Assembly (NCBI GenBank): GCA_964408805.1
Contig: CAYPAV010000014.1
Coordinates: 1-64,000, forward strand
Origin: CAYPAV01 sp964408805
GTDB taxonomy: Bacteria > Pseudomonadota > Alphaproteobacteria > UBA8366
Direction: 5' to 3'
Length of the DNA: 64,000 bases
The position numbers were made by a program, and so were the translations under genes. This document shows positions 54,406-62,679 of this stretch, one piece after another (within the stretch, counting starts at the first letter, position 1; the number at the start of each line of letters is the position of its first letter). The notes below the pieces were generated by a model that saw only the letters and a list, made by a program, of their open reading frames with translations, was not told where the DNA came from and made no database searches.

Positions 54406-55443
54406 GGGTATGTCAATGTGATTTCAACGACCGACCCGTTGGAAATCGAACCGCTGCAATGCGTTCACGATTTCGATTTGATCCTGCTCGACATTCGAAT
54501 GCCGAAGATGGACGGTTTCCAGGTCATGGAGCGGCTCGAAGAAATCATCGCCGACGATTACCTGCCGGTCCTGGTCCTGACCGCGCAAACCGATAACGAA
54601 ACACGGCTCCGCGCGCTCGATATGGGTGCCAAGGATTTCATTACCAAGCCGTTTCAAAAGAACGAGGTTCTGCTTCGGATCGACAACATGCTGCAGGTCC
54701 GGGCGGCCTATAACCAGAAGCGGCAATTGAATGAATTGCTGGAAAAGAAAGTTCGTCTCAGGACCGCCGAGGTCGTCGACACGCAATACGAGATCATCCG
54801 TCGGCTGGCCCGGGCCGGCGAATATCGTGACAACGAGACGGGGATGCATGTCATTCGTGTCGGCAAGAGCGCGCAGCGACTGGCGCGGGCGCTTGGATAT
54901 GGCGACCGGTTCTGCGATCTCATGATGCATGCGAGCACCATGCACGATGTCGGCAAGATCGGCGTGCCGGACCGCGTATTGTTGAAGCCGGGCAAGTTGG
55001 ACGGCGAGGAATGGGCACTGATGCGCGAGCACGCGGCGGTCGGGGCGAATATCCTTGATGAACACGGTGCCGATGTCATGAAACTGGCCAAGGTGATCGC
55101 CTTGACCCACCACGAGAAATGGAATGGCGAGGGTTATCCCAACGGCTTGAAGGGCGCCGATATTCCGATCGAAGGCCGCATCACCGCGATTTGCGATGTT
55201 TTTGACGCCTTGACCTCGGTCCGGCCCTATAAGGACGCATGGAGTGTCGAGGCGGCGTCGGCGGAGGTGAGGAACGCGTCGGGATCTCACTTCGATCCGG
55301 ATCTCGTTCCGAAATTCGTCGAAATCCTGCCAGGAATCGTCGCGCTGCGGGACCGCTATTCGGACGATGAAGCGGAACTCGGCGGACGGTGGACCCAATG
55401 GATCACGGGTTATAATAATTATCGGGACGTGGCATTGGCTTGA
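54259..55443 (+). CDS. HD-GYP response regulator with truncated receiver
   Basis: The frame encodes a response regulator of the RpfG type. Receiver sequence is recognisable from about base 54390 (LLDIRMPKMDGF with the phosphoacceptor Asp, LTAQTD, KPF). The first strand and helix, with the acidic pair that binds Mg2+, are missing. The C-terminal HD-GYP domain is intact, with TMHDVGKIGVPD and HHEKWNGEGYP, so cyclic di-GMP hydrolysis is plausible. Start is uncertain: the first ~45 codons overlap the minus-strand gene, and TTG 54394 or GTG 54418 are alternatives. It may be a damaged gene. Confidence 0.8.
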   Translation: MRHAEQISGGIVVTFAGPARLEIAKRLQGEGERRYLRLNRKPFRVLARQGYVNVISTTDPLEIEPLQCVHDFDLILLDIRMPKMDGFQVMERLEEIIADDYLPVLVLTAQTDNETRLRALDMGAKDFITKPFQKNEVLLRIDNMLQVRAAYNQKRQLNELLEKKVRLRTAEVVDTQYEIIRRLARAGEYRDNETGMHVIRVGKSAQRLARALGYGDRFCDLMMHASTMHDVGKIGVPDRVLLKPGKLDGEEWALMREHAAVGANILDEHGADVMKLAKVIALTHHEKWNGEGYPNGLKGADIPIEGRITAICDVFDALTSVRPYKDAWSVEAASAEVRNASGSHFDPDLVPKFVEILPGIVALRDRYSDDEAELGGRWTQWITGYNNYRDVALA

Positions 55444-55489
55444 CCGCGTGTCGAATGGGTCGCGTCTTGATGCAGGAATTTGATCCGAC

Positions 55490-56344
55490 ATGAACCAACC
55501 AATTCCGAATTCGGAAACAGCTAGGCTCGCAGACTCGGGAAATCACCTCGACTTCGATGGGGACGCGGACCGGGAATTGGATCGCATCACGAACCTTGCT
55601 TGCCTAGCGCTCGAGGTGCCCGTGAGCTTTGTCGGATTGGCCGGCAAAGACCGTATCCGGCTCCTCTCCCGGCAAGGATTGGATCAGCCCGAAATCCCCC
55701 GCCCAGGCGATTTTTGCGAGTTAGCGATCCTGGAAGATTCGGTTTTGGCTGTGTCCGACGCGGCCAAGGACGCCAGATTCGCTGATCAGGATACTGTAAC
55801 CGGCCCGCCCCGCTTCACGAGTTATGCCGATGCTCCGCTACGGGACAAATCCGGCCTGCCGATCGGGACTCTTTCCGTTCGCGACATTCGGCCCCGCGAG
55901 TTTTCATCGGCCCAGCTCGCCATATTGTCCGAATTGGCCGATCTCGCCAGCGCTCATCTCGAACGCCGGCGCTTCCAACGGGCCGACAGGGAGAACCGGG
56001 CCGACTTGCTTCAGGAAACCATCGATTCGATGGATGAAGGCATTAGTGTCTGGAATTCGGAAAATCGATTGCTTGCTTGGAACGCCGCATTCGGCGCGCT
56101 GACCGATGTGTCGGATACGGATCTTCGACCCGGTGCGTCTCTTTTGGACGTTCTACGCCAGGCGGCGACGGCGGGCCGATCGGGGAGGGCGATCCGGCGC
56201 AACTTGCCCGCCAGCGGCAGATGGAGATTCAAAGCCGGGATATCGTTCGACATTCTGCGTTCGAGACGGGCGACGGCCGCTTGCTCCGCGTTGGCCGGTT
56301 TCCGTTACGAGACGGCGGTTACGTCGCAACCTTGGCGGATGTGA
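55490..56344 (+). CDS. N-terminal part of frameshifted GAF-PAS hybrid kinase
   Basis: This frame encodes a GAF domain (about residues 28-165: VSFVGLAGKDRIRLLSRQG, YADAPLRDKSGLPIGTL) and the first half of a PAS_7 domain (SMDEGISVWNSENRLLAWN). After base ~56175 the meaning is lost (arginine-rich, then stop at 56344), while the second frame below carries on the PAS domain. The two belong to one gene that is broken by a frameshift. Confidence 0.8.
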   Translation: MNQPIPNSETARLADSGNHLDFDGDADRELDRITNLACLALEVPVSFVGLAGKDRIRLLSRQGLDQPEIPRPGDFCELAILEDSVLAVSDAAKDARFADQDTVTGPPRFTSYADAPLRDKSGLPIGTLSVRDIRPREFSSAQLAILSELADLASAHLERRRFQRADRENRADLLQETIDSMDEGISVWNSENRLLAWNAAFGALTDVSDTDLRPGASLLDVLRQAATAGRSGRAIRRNLPASGRWRFKAGISFDILRSRRATAACSALAGFRYETAVTSQPWRM

Positions 56345-58794
56345 CGAGGCAACGGGCGGCCGAACGGGCCTTGACTCGTCTTCATGAAATTGGCGGTGAG
56401 GAAGATCTGCAATTCTCGAGCAGGATCGACCGGGTCTTGGCGCTTGGCCGCGAATATTTCGGAACGGATGTCGGACTGGTCAATCGCATAGGCGAAAATA
56501 GCCTCCTGATCGAATATGCAAATGGGCCGGAATCCGAGGCGCTGGTCCAGACCATACATCCGCTCGGCGGTATGGAGCGAAATCTCCAACAGTCTTCGAA
56601 CAAGTTTGTCGTGTGCGACAATGTTACCGATAGCCTAGCCGGAGACCATGCTTTCTATCGGAAGATCGGTATCGAAAGCTACATTGAAAGTCCGATTTTC
56701 GTGGATGGCGGCCGCTATGGAACCCTTGCCTTCGCGGCAACCAAGTCGCGCGGCTCGCCATTCGAGTTGGCCGATGGCGGTATTTTGCGGACTTTCGCTC
56801 AATGGCTCGGCCTTGAAATTTCGCGGACCCGGGCGCAGGCAGCGCTACAGGAGACGAGCGACCAGCTTGCCGACGCGGTCGAAAGTCTACCCGACGGGTT
56901 CGTGCTGTTCGACGCCGCCGAGAAGATGCTGCTTTGCAATGCCAAGTTTCGTGAAATGTGGGAACCCGCGATCGCCGAGCGTATTGTCCCCGGGATTACG
57001 CTGGTGGACCTCCTCGACTGGATCGTCGAGGCGGGCGCGTATGAAAACGAGAAGGATGAGACCCACGCCGCGTTCGGTCGAAATCGCCTCGCTAGAATGA
57101 GAGCGGCGACCGGTCGGCCCGAAGTCATGCGATTGACCGATGGGCGCTGGTTTCATTTCTCGGAACGACGGACGAGGGCGGGAGGATTCGTCGGCATCCG
57201 AACCGATATCTCGGACGTGATGGAAGCCGAAAATTTGCTTCGCCGCAGCGAGGAGCAGGTTCGGGCCGTCTTCGAGAATTTGGTCGACGGGATCGTCACG
57301 ATCGATGAGAGAGGCAGGATCGAGCGGGCCAATCCCGCGGTTGAAAGGATATTTGGGTATACCCCGCAAGAGTTGGCCGGGCGGAATGTGTCGGTCCTGA
57401 TGCCTCCGGATACCGCCAACATGCACGATACATTCTTGTCGAACTATATGGCGGGTGGCGAGGCAAAGATCATCGGCAAGGGGCGGGAGCTGATCGGCCG
57501 GCGAAAGGACGGCTCGGAATTTCCGCTCTATCTCGCGGTGGGCGAGATGTTTCACGGTGATCGACGCGCGTTCACGGGAATCCCGCGCGATGTATCGGAG
57601 GAGCATCGCGCGCGCAGGGAAATCGAGGCGGCAATGGAATTGGCCGAGAACGCGAACCTCGCGAAATCAGATTTTCTTTCGGCGATGAGCCATGAACTAC
57701 GGACGCCGATGAATGCCATTCTCGGCTTCGGCCAACTCTTGGATGAAGACCCCCGAGCGCCGCTCAAGGGTGATCAAACGCGATTCGTGGCCCAAATCCT
57801 AAAAAACGGCGATCATCTCCTGAAATTGATCGACGAAGTCTTGGACCTGTCGAAGGTCGAATCCGGCAATATCGTCATAAACTCGGAGATTGTCGCGCCA
57901 ACGGACGTTTTGGAGGCTTGCGTTCTAGCGGCGGAAAGTCTGGCGCGGGAGGATGGTATCACCGTTATCGATGAGACCGATACGGTCCCGCTGCCGCTTC
58001 TCGAAGTCGATCCGGTTCGGATGAAGCAAGTCTTGCTGAATTTGATTTCGAATGCCGTGAAATACAACAGACCGGAAGGGTCGGTTACCTTGACCGCGGA
58101 GATCCGCGACGACGTCCTGAGGATTTCCGTCGCGGATACCGGCTACGGCATACCGGAAGAACGCTGGGGCGATATATTCGTGCCGTTCAATCGCCTCGAC
58201 GCCGGACAGTCGAACATCGAAGGTACCGGTATCGGTTTGACACTGGCGAAGCGCCTCGTCGAGTACATGTCCGGCCGGATCGGTTTCGACAGCGCGATCG
58301 ATCGGGGCACCACCTTCTGGGTGGACTTCCCGTGCGCCCGCGGGCCCGTGATCGATGTCGGGTCGATTGAGTCGGAAGAAGCGGCCGCCTCGTCAAGCGA
58401 CGTGGCGAACGGCGGCGGACCCGGGCGGAAAGTACTGTATATCGAGGACAATCCCGCAAATCTGGAACTCATGCAGGAAATCGTCGCGCGCATCCCGAAT
58501 CTCGAAATGCTGTCGGCGCATACGGCGGAAATCGGAGTCAAGCTCGCGCGAGATCTTCGGCCCGACGTGGTTCTCATGGATATTAATCTTCCGGGAATGG
58601 ACGGCTATGAGGGTTTGGCCGCGCTAAAAAATGATCCGGAGACGGCCGGCGTTCCGGTCGTCGCATTGACCGCGAATGCCATGCCCGCGGATATCAAGCG
58701 CGGTCGTGCCGCCGGGTTCGCGGGTTATCTAACGAAACCTATCCGCATTCGCGAAGTGACGGCCGCGTTGGTCGAAGCCTTGGCCACGGATTAG
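56077..58794 (+). CDS. GAF-PAS-PAS hybrid histidine kinase, C-terminal part
   Basis: The first ~33 codons of this frame are shadow; meaningful sequence starts at GPIGEGDPAQ (about 56175). It contains the end of a PAS_7 domain (GDGRLLRVGRFPLRDGG), a GAF domain, a PAS_7, a PAS domain (IVTIDERGRIERAN), HisKA SHELRTPMNAILGFG, HATPase_c (NLISNAVKYN, ADTGYGIP, GTGIGLTLAKRL) and a C-terminal receiver (LYIEDNPANLEL, MDINLPGMDGY). It would phosphorelay from several input domains. Without the upstream fragment the N-terminal GAF/PAS is lost; the remainder may still be translated from an internal start. Confidence 0.85.
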   Translation: MERRIRRADRCVGYGSSTRCVSFGRSTPGGDGGPIGEGDPAQLARQRQMEIQSRDIVRHSAFETGDGRLLRVGRFPLRDGGYVATLADVTRQRAAERALTRLHEIGGEEDLQFSSRIDRVLALGREYFGTDVGLVNRIGENSLLIEYANGPESEALVQTIHPLGGMERNLQQSSNKFVVCDNVTDSLAGDHAFYRKIGIESYIESPIFVDGGRYGTLAFAATKSRGSPFELADGGILRTFAQWLGLEISRTRAQAALQETSDQLADAVESLPDGFVLFDAAEKMLLCNAKFREMWEPAIAERIVPGITLVDLLDWIVEAGAYENEKDETHAAFGRNRLARMRAATGRPEVMRLTDGRWFHFSERRTRAGGFVGIRTDISDVMEAENLLRRSEEQVRAVFENLVDGIVTIDERGRIERANPAVERIFGYTPQELAGRNVSVLMPPDTANMHDTFLSNYMAGGEAKIIGKGRELIGRRKDGSEFPLYLAVGEMFHGDRRAFTGIPRDVSEEHRARREIEAAMELAENANLAKSDFLSAMSHELRTPMNAILGFGQLLDEDPRAPLKGDQTRFVAQILKNGDHLLKLIDEVLDLSKVESGNIVINSEIVAPTDVLEACVLAAESLAREDGITVIDETDTVPLPLLEVDPVRMKQVLLNLISNAVKYNRPEGSVTLTAEIRDDVLRISVADTGYGIPEERWGDIFVPFNRLDAGQSNIEGTGIGLTLAKRLVEYMSGRIGFDSAIDRGTTFWVDFPCARGPVIDVGSIESEEAAASSSDVANGGGPGRKVLYIEDNPANLELMQEIVARIPNLEMLSAHTAEIGVKLARDLRPDVVLMDINLPGMDGYEGLAALKNDPETAGVPVVALTANAMPADIKRGRAAGFAGYLTKPIRIREVTAALVEALATD

Positions 58795-58811
58795 CCCGCT
58801 TCCTGCCTCCT

Positions 58812-58826
58812 TAGGGTAATCCCCTA
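58812..58826. promoter_or_regulatory. Palindrome TAGGG-N5-CCCTA, possible LuxR-type operator
   Basis: TAGGG (58812-58816) and CCCTA (58822-58826) are symmetrical arms upstream of the receiver-like gene at 58911. Half-site TAGGG recurs at 58834-58838. This looks like a binding site for a NarL/LuxR-type regulator. The next gene start is ~85 bases away. Confidence 0.35.
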
Positions 58827-58910
58827 TACCGGCTAGGGATAACGAGAATTCCCCTCTCTTCGTTCGTTAACGATAATTAACGCAATGCATGGCGGCCTTC
58901 GTCATGTGAG

Positions 58911-59384
58911 TTGGATGGACGGAGACGGGAATTGGAAAATTCAACGGTTTGTGGCCCGATACCGCGTGAGAAAACGCGGGTGGCGAACGCGGAAACGCAG
59001 TCTGTATTGTATGTCGGGGACTACCCGGCGAATCGGACCGTACTCGAGGCGGTGATACGCTATTTTCCCAATTTCCGGTTGAAACCGGCACGTTCGGCAC
59101 GTTGCGCCCATGAAATCACCGGAACATTCGATCGTCCCGCGGTCGTCGTCTTCGAGCAGGATGAGATCGGCCATGTGGAGACCTTCGAGACCTTGCGAAC
59201 CCTTCGTGAGTTATGGGGTGGCGAGTCGGTTCCCGCGATCGTCATTTCGGGAGGCGTCGATCAAAGTGCATTGCGTTCATCGGGTGTCGCATGGGGGCTT
59301 TGCCATCCGTTGAGATCGGGTGTCGTCATTGCGGTCTTGCGCGAATTGCTGGGCGCCGGTGTTCAAGGCCGGATGGTGAATTGA
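58911..59384 (+). CDS. Degenerate receiver-like protein
   Basis: The 157-residue protein has VLYVGDYPANRTVLEAVI in the position of receiver strand 1 and helix 1, but the phosphoacceptor region reads VVVFEQDEIGHVE, with no clear Asp at the usual point after the strand. It is therefore probably a pseudo-receiver that binds proteins without phosphorylation. Start is uncertain: TTG 58911, TTG 58932 or GTG 58980 are possible. It follows the hybrid kinase and precedes the STAS gene. Confidence 0.6.
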   Translation: MDGRRRELENSTVCGPIPREKTRVANAETQSVLYVGDYPANRTVLEAVIRYFPNFRLKPARSARCAHEITGTFDRPAVVVFEQDEIGHVETFETLRTLRELWGGESVPAIVISGGVDQSALRSSGVAWGLCHPLRSGVVIAVLRELLGAGVQGRMVN

Positions 59385-59445
59385 CAAAAATAGCCGGTGG
59401 TCTCGTGTCCGTTTCAAATTATCCCGATCGAGAGCAGGTCCAAGC

Positions 59446-59748
59446 ATGCAATACTCAGTTCAACAATTTGACAGCGAAACTCGCGTGAACTGCTTCGGTG
59501 AGTTTTTGAGCCAGGACGGGCCCAATATCCAACCCATGGCGGAGGATATCTTCAACCGCCCCAGCGGTCGCGTTGTGCTGGATCTTTCGGGCCTCGACGA
59601 AATCGATTCGGCGGGATTGAGCATGCTTCTCTTTCTGAGAAAATTCGCCGAGAAGGAATCCAAGACCGTCGTCTTATCCCGGCCGTCTCCGAATATTCGC
59701 GAGATGCTCGATCTCGCCTGTTTCGACATCATATTCGAAATCTGTTGA
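59446..59748 (+). CDS. STAS-domain protein (anti-sigma factor antagonist-like)
   Basis: The 100-residue protein has the STAS pattern VVLDLSGLDEIDSAGLSMLLFLRKFA, with the Ser that an anti-sigma kinase phosphorylates (SpoIIAA-type). It is probably a partner-switch component. No RsbW-like kinase or sigma factor is in the window, though it closes a signalling island with the pseudo-receiver and hybrid kinase. Confidence 0.85.
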   Translation: MQYSVQQFDSETRVNCFGEFLSQDGPNIQPMAEDIFNRPSGRVVLDLSGLDEIDSAGLSMLLFLRKFAEKESKTVVLSRPSPNIREMLDLACFDIIFEIC

Positions 59749-59760
59749 GCGAAAGTTCCC

Positions 59761-61797
59761 TCAGGTCACTGTAAAGCCGCTTGATGTCTCGGCTGCGTCC
59801 ATCGCAATCCTGAAATCGGTCTCGACATTGGCGCGAATAAGATAGAGCGGCTCCCCGGCGGAAACCGTATCTCCTAAGGATTTCAGTAGATCGACGCCCG
59901 CACCCTTGTCCATTGGCGCTCCCGCGCGGCGTGCGATACCGCTTAGCCGGTAAGAATCGAGGGCGGATACGGTGCCGCTCCCGGCGGCGGCGACTTCATG
60001 AACCAGTGGACCCGGCGCCGGCGGCGTCTCCCGCCGACCTTGAAGATCGATCATCCGTTCGAGAGTTTCCAGGGCGGCGCCGCTCTCCAGCAGGTCTCCC
60101 GCCAGTGCACGTCCGGACCCAACGGGTGTATCGGGCGCCCATTCCAGGATCGCGGCGGCGAAGTCGAGTGCCTTTGCACGGAGATCGGCTGGCGCGTCGG
60201 GTTCGTTTCGCAGTACCTGGTAAACATCCCTGACTTCGAGGGCGGGACCGAGACCCCGGCCGATCGGTTGCGCGCCATCGGTCACGCGCGCCTTGATCGT
60301 AAGACCGACACCGGAGCCGACCTCCTCGAACAGGCGTGCCAGCGCTTGGCCTTCTTCCTCATTCGCGACCTTCGTGCGGGGGCCGACGGGAATGTCGATG
60401 ATCGCATGGGTCGATCCCGCCGCGAGCTTCTTCGAGAGGATCGAGGTGACCGCGAGTTTTGAGGAATCGATGCCGAGCGGCCGGGTGATCGAGTTCATCA
60501 CGTCGTCTACCGGCGAGTGGCTCAGCCGACCGTTCCAGGCGATGCAGCCGTTGCATGTCTCGACCGTGCGCTGAACGTCGGCAGGGGTGAGATCGACCCG
60601 GGCTAGACACTCCATTACATCGGCGGTTCCGGCAGCGGAGGTAATGGCGCGGGAGGAGGTCTTCGGAATCCACAACCCGTGCGCCGCGACGATAGGAATC
60701 ACGATCAGGCTGATCCGGCTGCCCGGCACGCCGCCCATCGAGTGCTTGTCGACGACGATATCGCGCTCCCAGGAAAAGCGGTGCGCGTAGGCCGCCCGCG
60801 CCCGGGTCAGGCCCTGGATTTCAGCGGCTGTCAATTCCTTGGAGGCGGTAACCAGAAAGGCGGCGATTTCGCGCTCCGTGTAGCGATATTCGACGATATC
60901 GCGGATCAGGACACTCATTCCGGCGGCGCCGATTTCCGCGCCCCCGACCTTGGCGCGAAGTGTCCGCAAGCTCTCCGGCGAGGGGGTTCGTTCCAACAAC
61001 ACCTCGCTACCCTCGGGCAATCCCAGAGTCTCGAAGGAATGTGACGACAGACCGACTTCGTCCAGGCCCAGCAATTCGCCGTCCTCGACCAGATTGACGC
61101 GTGCGCGCAGGCTCGCCGTCTCCGTGAAGATGTCCACCTTGGCCGGGCCGAGATAGTTTTCCGCGTTGTAGACGGTGCAGTCGCGGTGCAGGAAGCAAAT
61201 GTTCTCGCGCCAGGTGTCGAGCGGCATCCGGCGGATCTTGAGGCGTCCCGGGACCGCTTGGTTGATCGTGCGGACGAATTGTTCGACCCCCGCCTCGATC
61301 GAGCCGTCGTTCTGGATCGTCAGCACTTCGACGCCCTTCGGATAGGCCGCCGGCTTTCGCGTGATCCGGCGTTGGATGTCCGCCGCGTCCTCCCGGCCCC
61401 GTGCCGCAAGCCGCGCGGCCAGGATTTCCGGTGGCGCGGTCACTTCGATGACCCGGATCTCCGAATGCCGTTCCGCCAGCCCGGCAATGGCGCCCCGCGA
61501 GATATTCGCCAGGACATGCCGGCCTTCCGCCAGGTCCGCAGCCAGCTCGCCGGAAAGTCCATAACCAAGGTCGTGCGCGCGCCAATGGGCCAGAAACTCG
61601 TCGCGCGTAAGCCGTGCCTCGAATTCTTCTTCCGTGACCGCTTCATGCGCCTCGCCGCCGGCATCTGCGGGCCGCGTGATGATGCGGCGGGCGAAGACGA
61701 AATGCGGGTCCCGCGCCAATTGCACGCGCGCCCCGTCCAGCAAGCTGTCCTTGCCGGCCCCGCTAGGTCCAACGATCAGGAAAAGAACGCCTGACAT
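59761..61797 (-). CDS. Fusion of ribose 1,5-bisphosphokinase (PhnN) and AMP phosphorylase
   Basis: The 678-residue protein has two enzymes in one chain. Residues 1-182 are PhnN-like: Walker A GPSGAGKDS (10-18), RRIITRPADAGGEAHEAV and HWRAHDLGYGLS, which phosphorylate ribose 1,5-bisphosphate to PRPP. Residues ~185-678 are a pyrimidine-nucleoside-phosphorylase-fold enzyme; KHSMGGVPGSRISL (351-364) and KTSSRAITS (379-387) match the AMP phosphorylase/thymidine phosphorylase-2 type, and the N-terminal ~90-residue domain before them is typical of archaeal AMP phosphorylase. That enzyme makes ribose 1,5-bisphosphate from AMP, the substrate of the other half. It is followed by nadC. Confidence 0.87.
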   Translation of the reverse strand: MSGVLFLIVGPSGAGKDSLLDGARVQLARDPHFVFARRIITRPADAGGEAHEAVTEEEFEARLTRDEFLAHWRAHDLGYGLSGELAADLAEGRHVLANISRGAIAGLAERHSEIRVIEVTAPPEILAARLAARGREDAADIQRRITRKPAAYPKGVEVLTIQNDGSIEAGVEQFVRTINQAVPGRLKIRRMPLDTWRENICFLHRDCTVYNAENYLGPAKVDIFTETASLRARVNLVEDGELLGLDEVGLSSHSFETLGLPEGSEVLLERTPSPESLRTLRAKVGGAEIGAAGMSVLIRDIVEYRYTEREIAAFLVTASKELTAAEIQGLTRARAAYAHRFSWERDIVVDKHSMGGVPGSRISLIVIPIVAAHGLWIPKTSSRAITSAAGTADVMECLARVDLTPADVQRTVETCNGCIAWNGRLSHSPVDDVMNSITRPLGIDSSKLAVTSILSKKLAAGSTHAIIDIPVGPRTKVANEEEGQALARLFEEVGSGVGLTIKARVTDGAQPIGRGLGPALEVRDVYQVLRNEPDAPADLRAKALDFAAAILEWAPDTPVGSGRALAGDLLESGAALETLERMIDLQGRRETPPAPGPLVHEVAAAGSGTVSALDSYRLSGIARRAGAPMDKGAGVDLLKSLGDTVSAGEPLYLIRANVETDFRIAMDAAETSSGFTVT

Positions 61798-61827
61798 TTT
61801 TTGTTCCGGGTCTCCTTTCCTTGCTTC

Positions 61828-62679
61828 TCAGTCCGGCGCCTCGTCGAGGCCGATATCGATGGCGGGCGCGGATTGCGTGATCTTGCCGGTGGAGATGAAG
61901 GTAACACCCGACTCCGCTTTCGCGCGGACCGTCTCCAGCGTGATGCCGCCCGAGGCTTCCAGCGGGATACGGCCGTCGACGATCCGGACCGCTTCTCGCA
62001 TGTTGTCCGGCGACATGTTGTCGAGGAGGAGCGAGTCGGCACCGGCATCGACGGCCACCTGGACCTGCTCCAGGTTGTCGCATTCGACCTGGACCTTGGT
62101 CAGGGTCGGCACTTGGGACAGGGCGTGTTGAATCGCCGCCGCGAGCCCGCCATGGACCGCGATATGATTGTCCTTGATCAGAACCCCGCTATCGAGTCCA
62201 AGACGATGATTGCGGCCGCCGCCACAGGTTACCGCGTGTTTTTCGAGGGCGCGAAGGCCGGGCGTCGTCTTGCGGGTATCGATCAGCGTGGCGCCGGTGC
62301 CGTCGATCTCCTTCACGTATTGCGCCGTCAAGGTGGCGATCCCGGAGAGATGTTGCATCACGTTCAGCGCTGTCCGCTCAGCCGTCAAAATACCTCGCGC
62401 CCGGCCCGAAACCCGGGCCAGGATGGTACCGGGACCGACATGGTCGCCATCCTGGACGCGGGCGTCGATGGCGCAATCCGGTTCGCAACGGCGGAAAACG
62501 GCGGCGGCCACGTCCAGTCCCGAGACGACGATGTCCTCGCGCGCATTGACGTCGAATGTTCCTTTCAATTCGGCATCGATCATGATGGTAGACGTTAAAT
62601 CCACGATCCCGATGTCCTCCCGAAGGAATTGGATGATCTGTTCGTCGATTAGGCGAGGGTCGATCACGCGTCGCTCCAT
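61828..62679 (-). CDS. nadC: Nicotinate-nucleotide pyrophosphorylase (quinolinate phosphoribosyltransferase)
   Basis: The 283-residue protein has the QPRTase motifs TRKTTPGLRALEKHAV, GGGRNHRLGL, IKDNHI and ECDNLEQV with the barrel end LEASGGI. It makes nicotinate mononucleotide from quinolinate and PRPP. A ModD-like role in molybdenum uptake is an alternative because paralogs look alike. It overlaps UPF0280 by 16 bases and lies 30 bases before the PhnN-AMP phosphorylase gene, which could supply its PRPP. Confidence 0.9.
   Translation of the reverse strand: MERRVIDPRLIDEQIIQFLREDIGIVDLTSTIMIDAELKGTFDVNAREDIVVSGLDVAAAVFRRCEPDCAIDARVQDGDHVGPGTILARVSGRARGILTAERTALNVMQHLSGIATLTAQYVKEIDGTGATLIDTRKTTPGLRALEKHAVTCGGGRNHRLGLDSGVLIKDNHIAVHGGLAAAIQHALSQVPTLTKVQVECDNLEQVQVAVDAGADSLLLDNMSPDNMREAVRIVDGRIPLEASGGITLETVRAKAESGVTFISTGKITQSAPAIDIGLDEAPD

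Noticed and set aside
58800..58840. Resemblance to the I-SceI recognition sequence
   Set aside because: Only short fragments (TAGGG, TAAT) agree, scattered; no full 18-base site.
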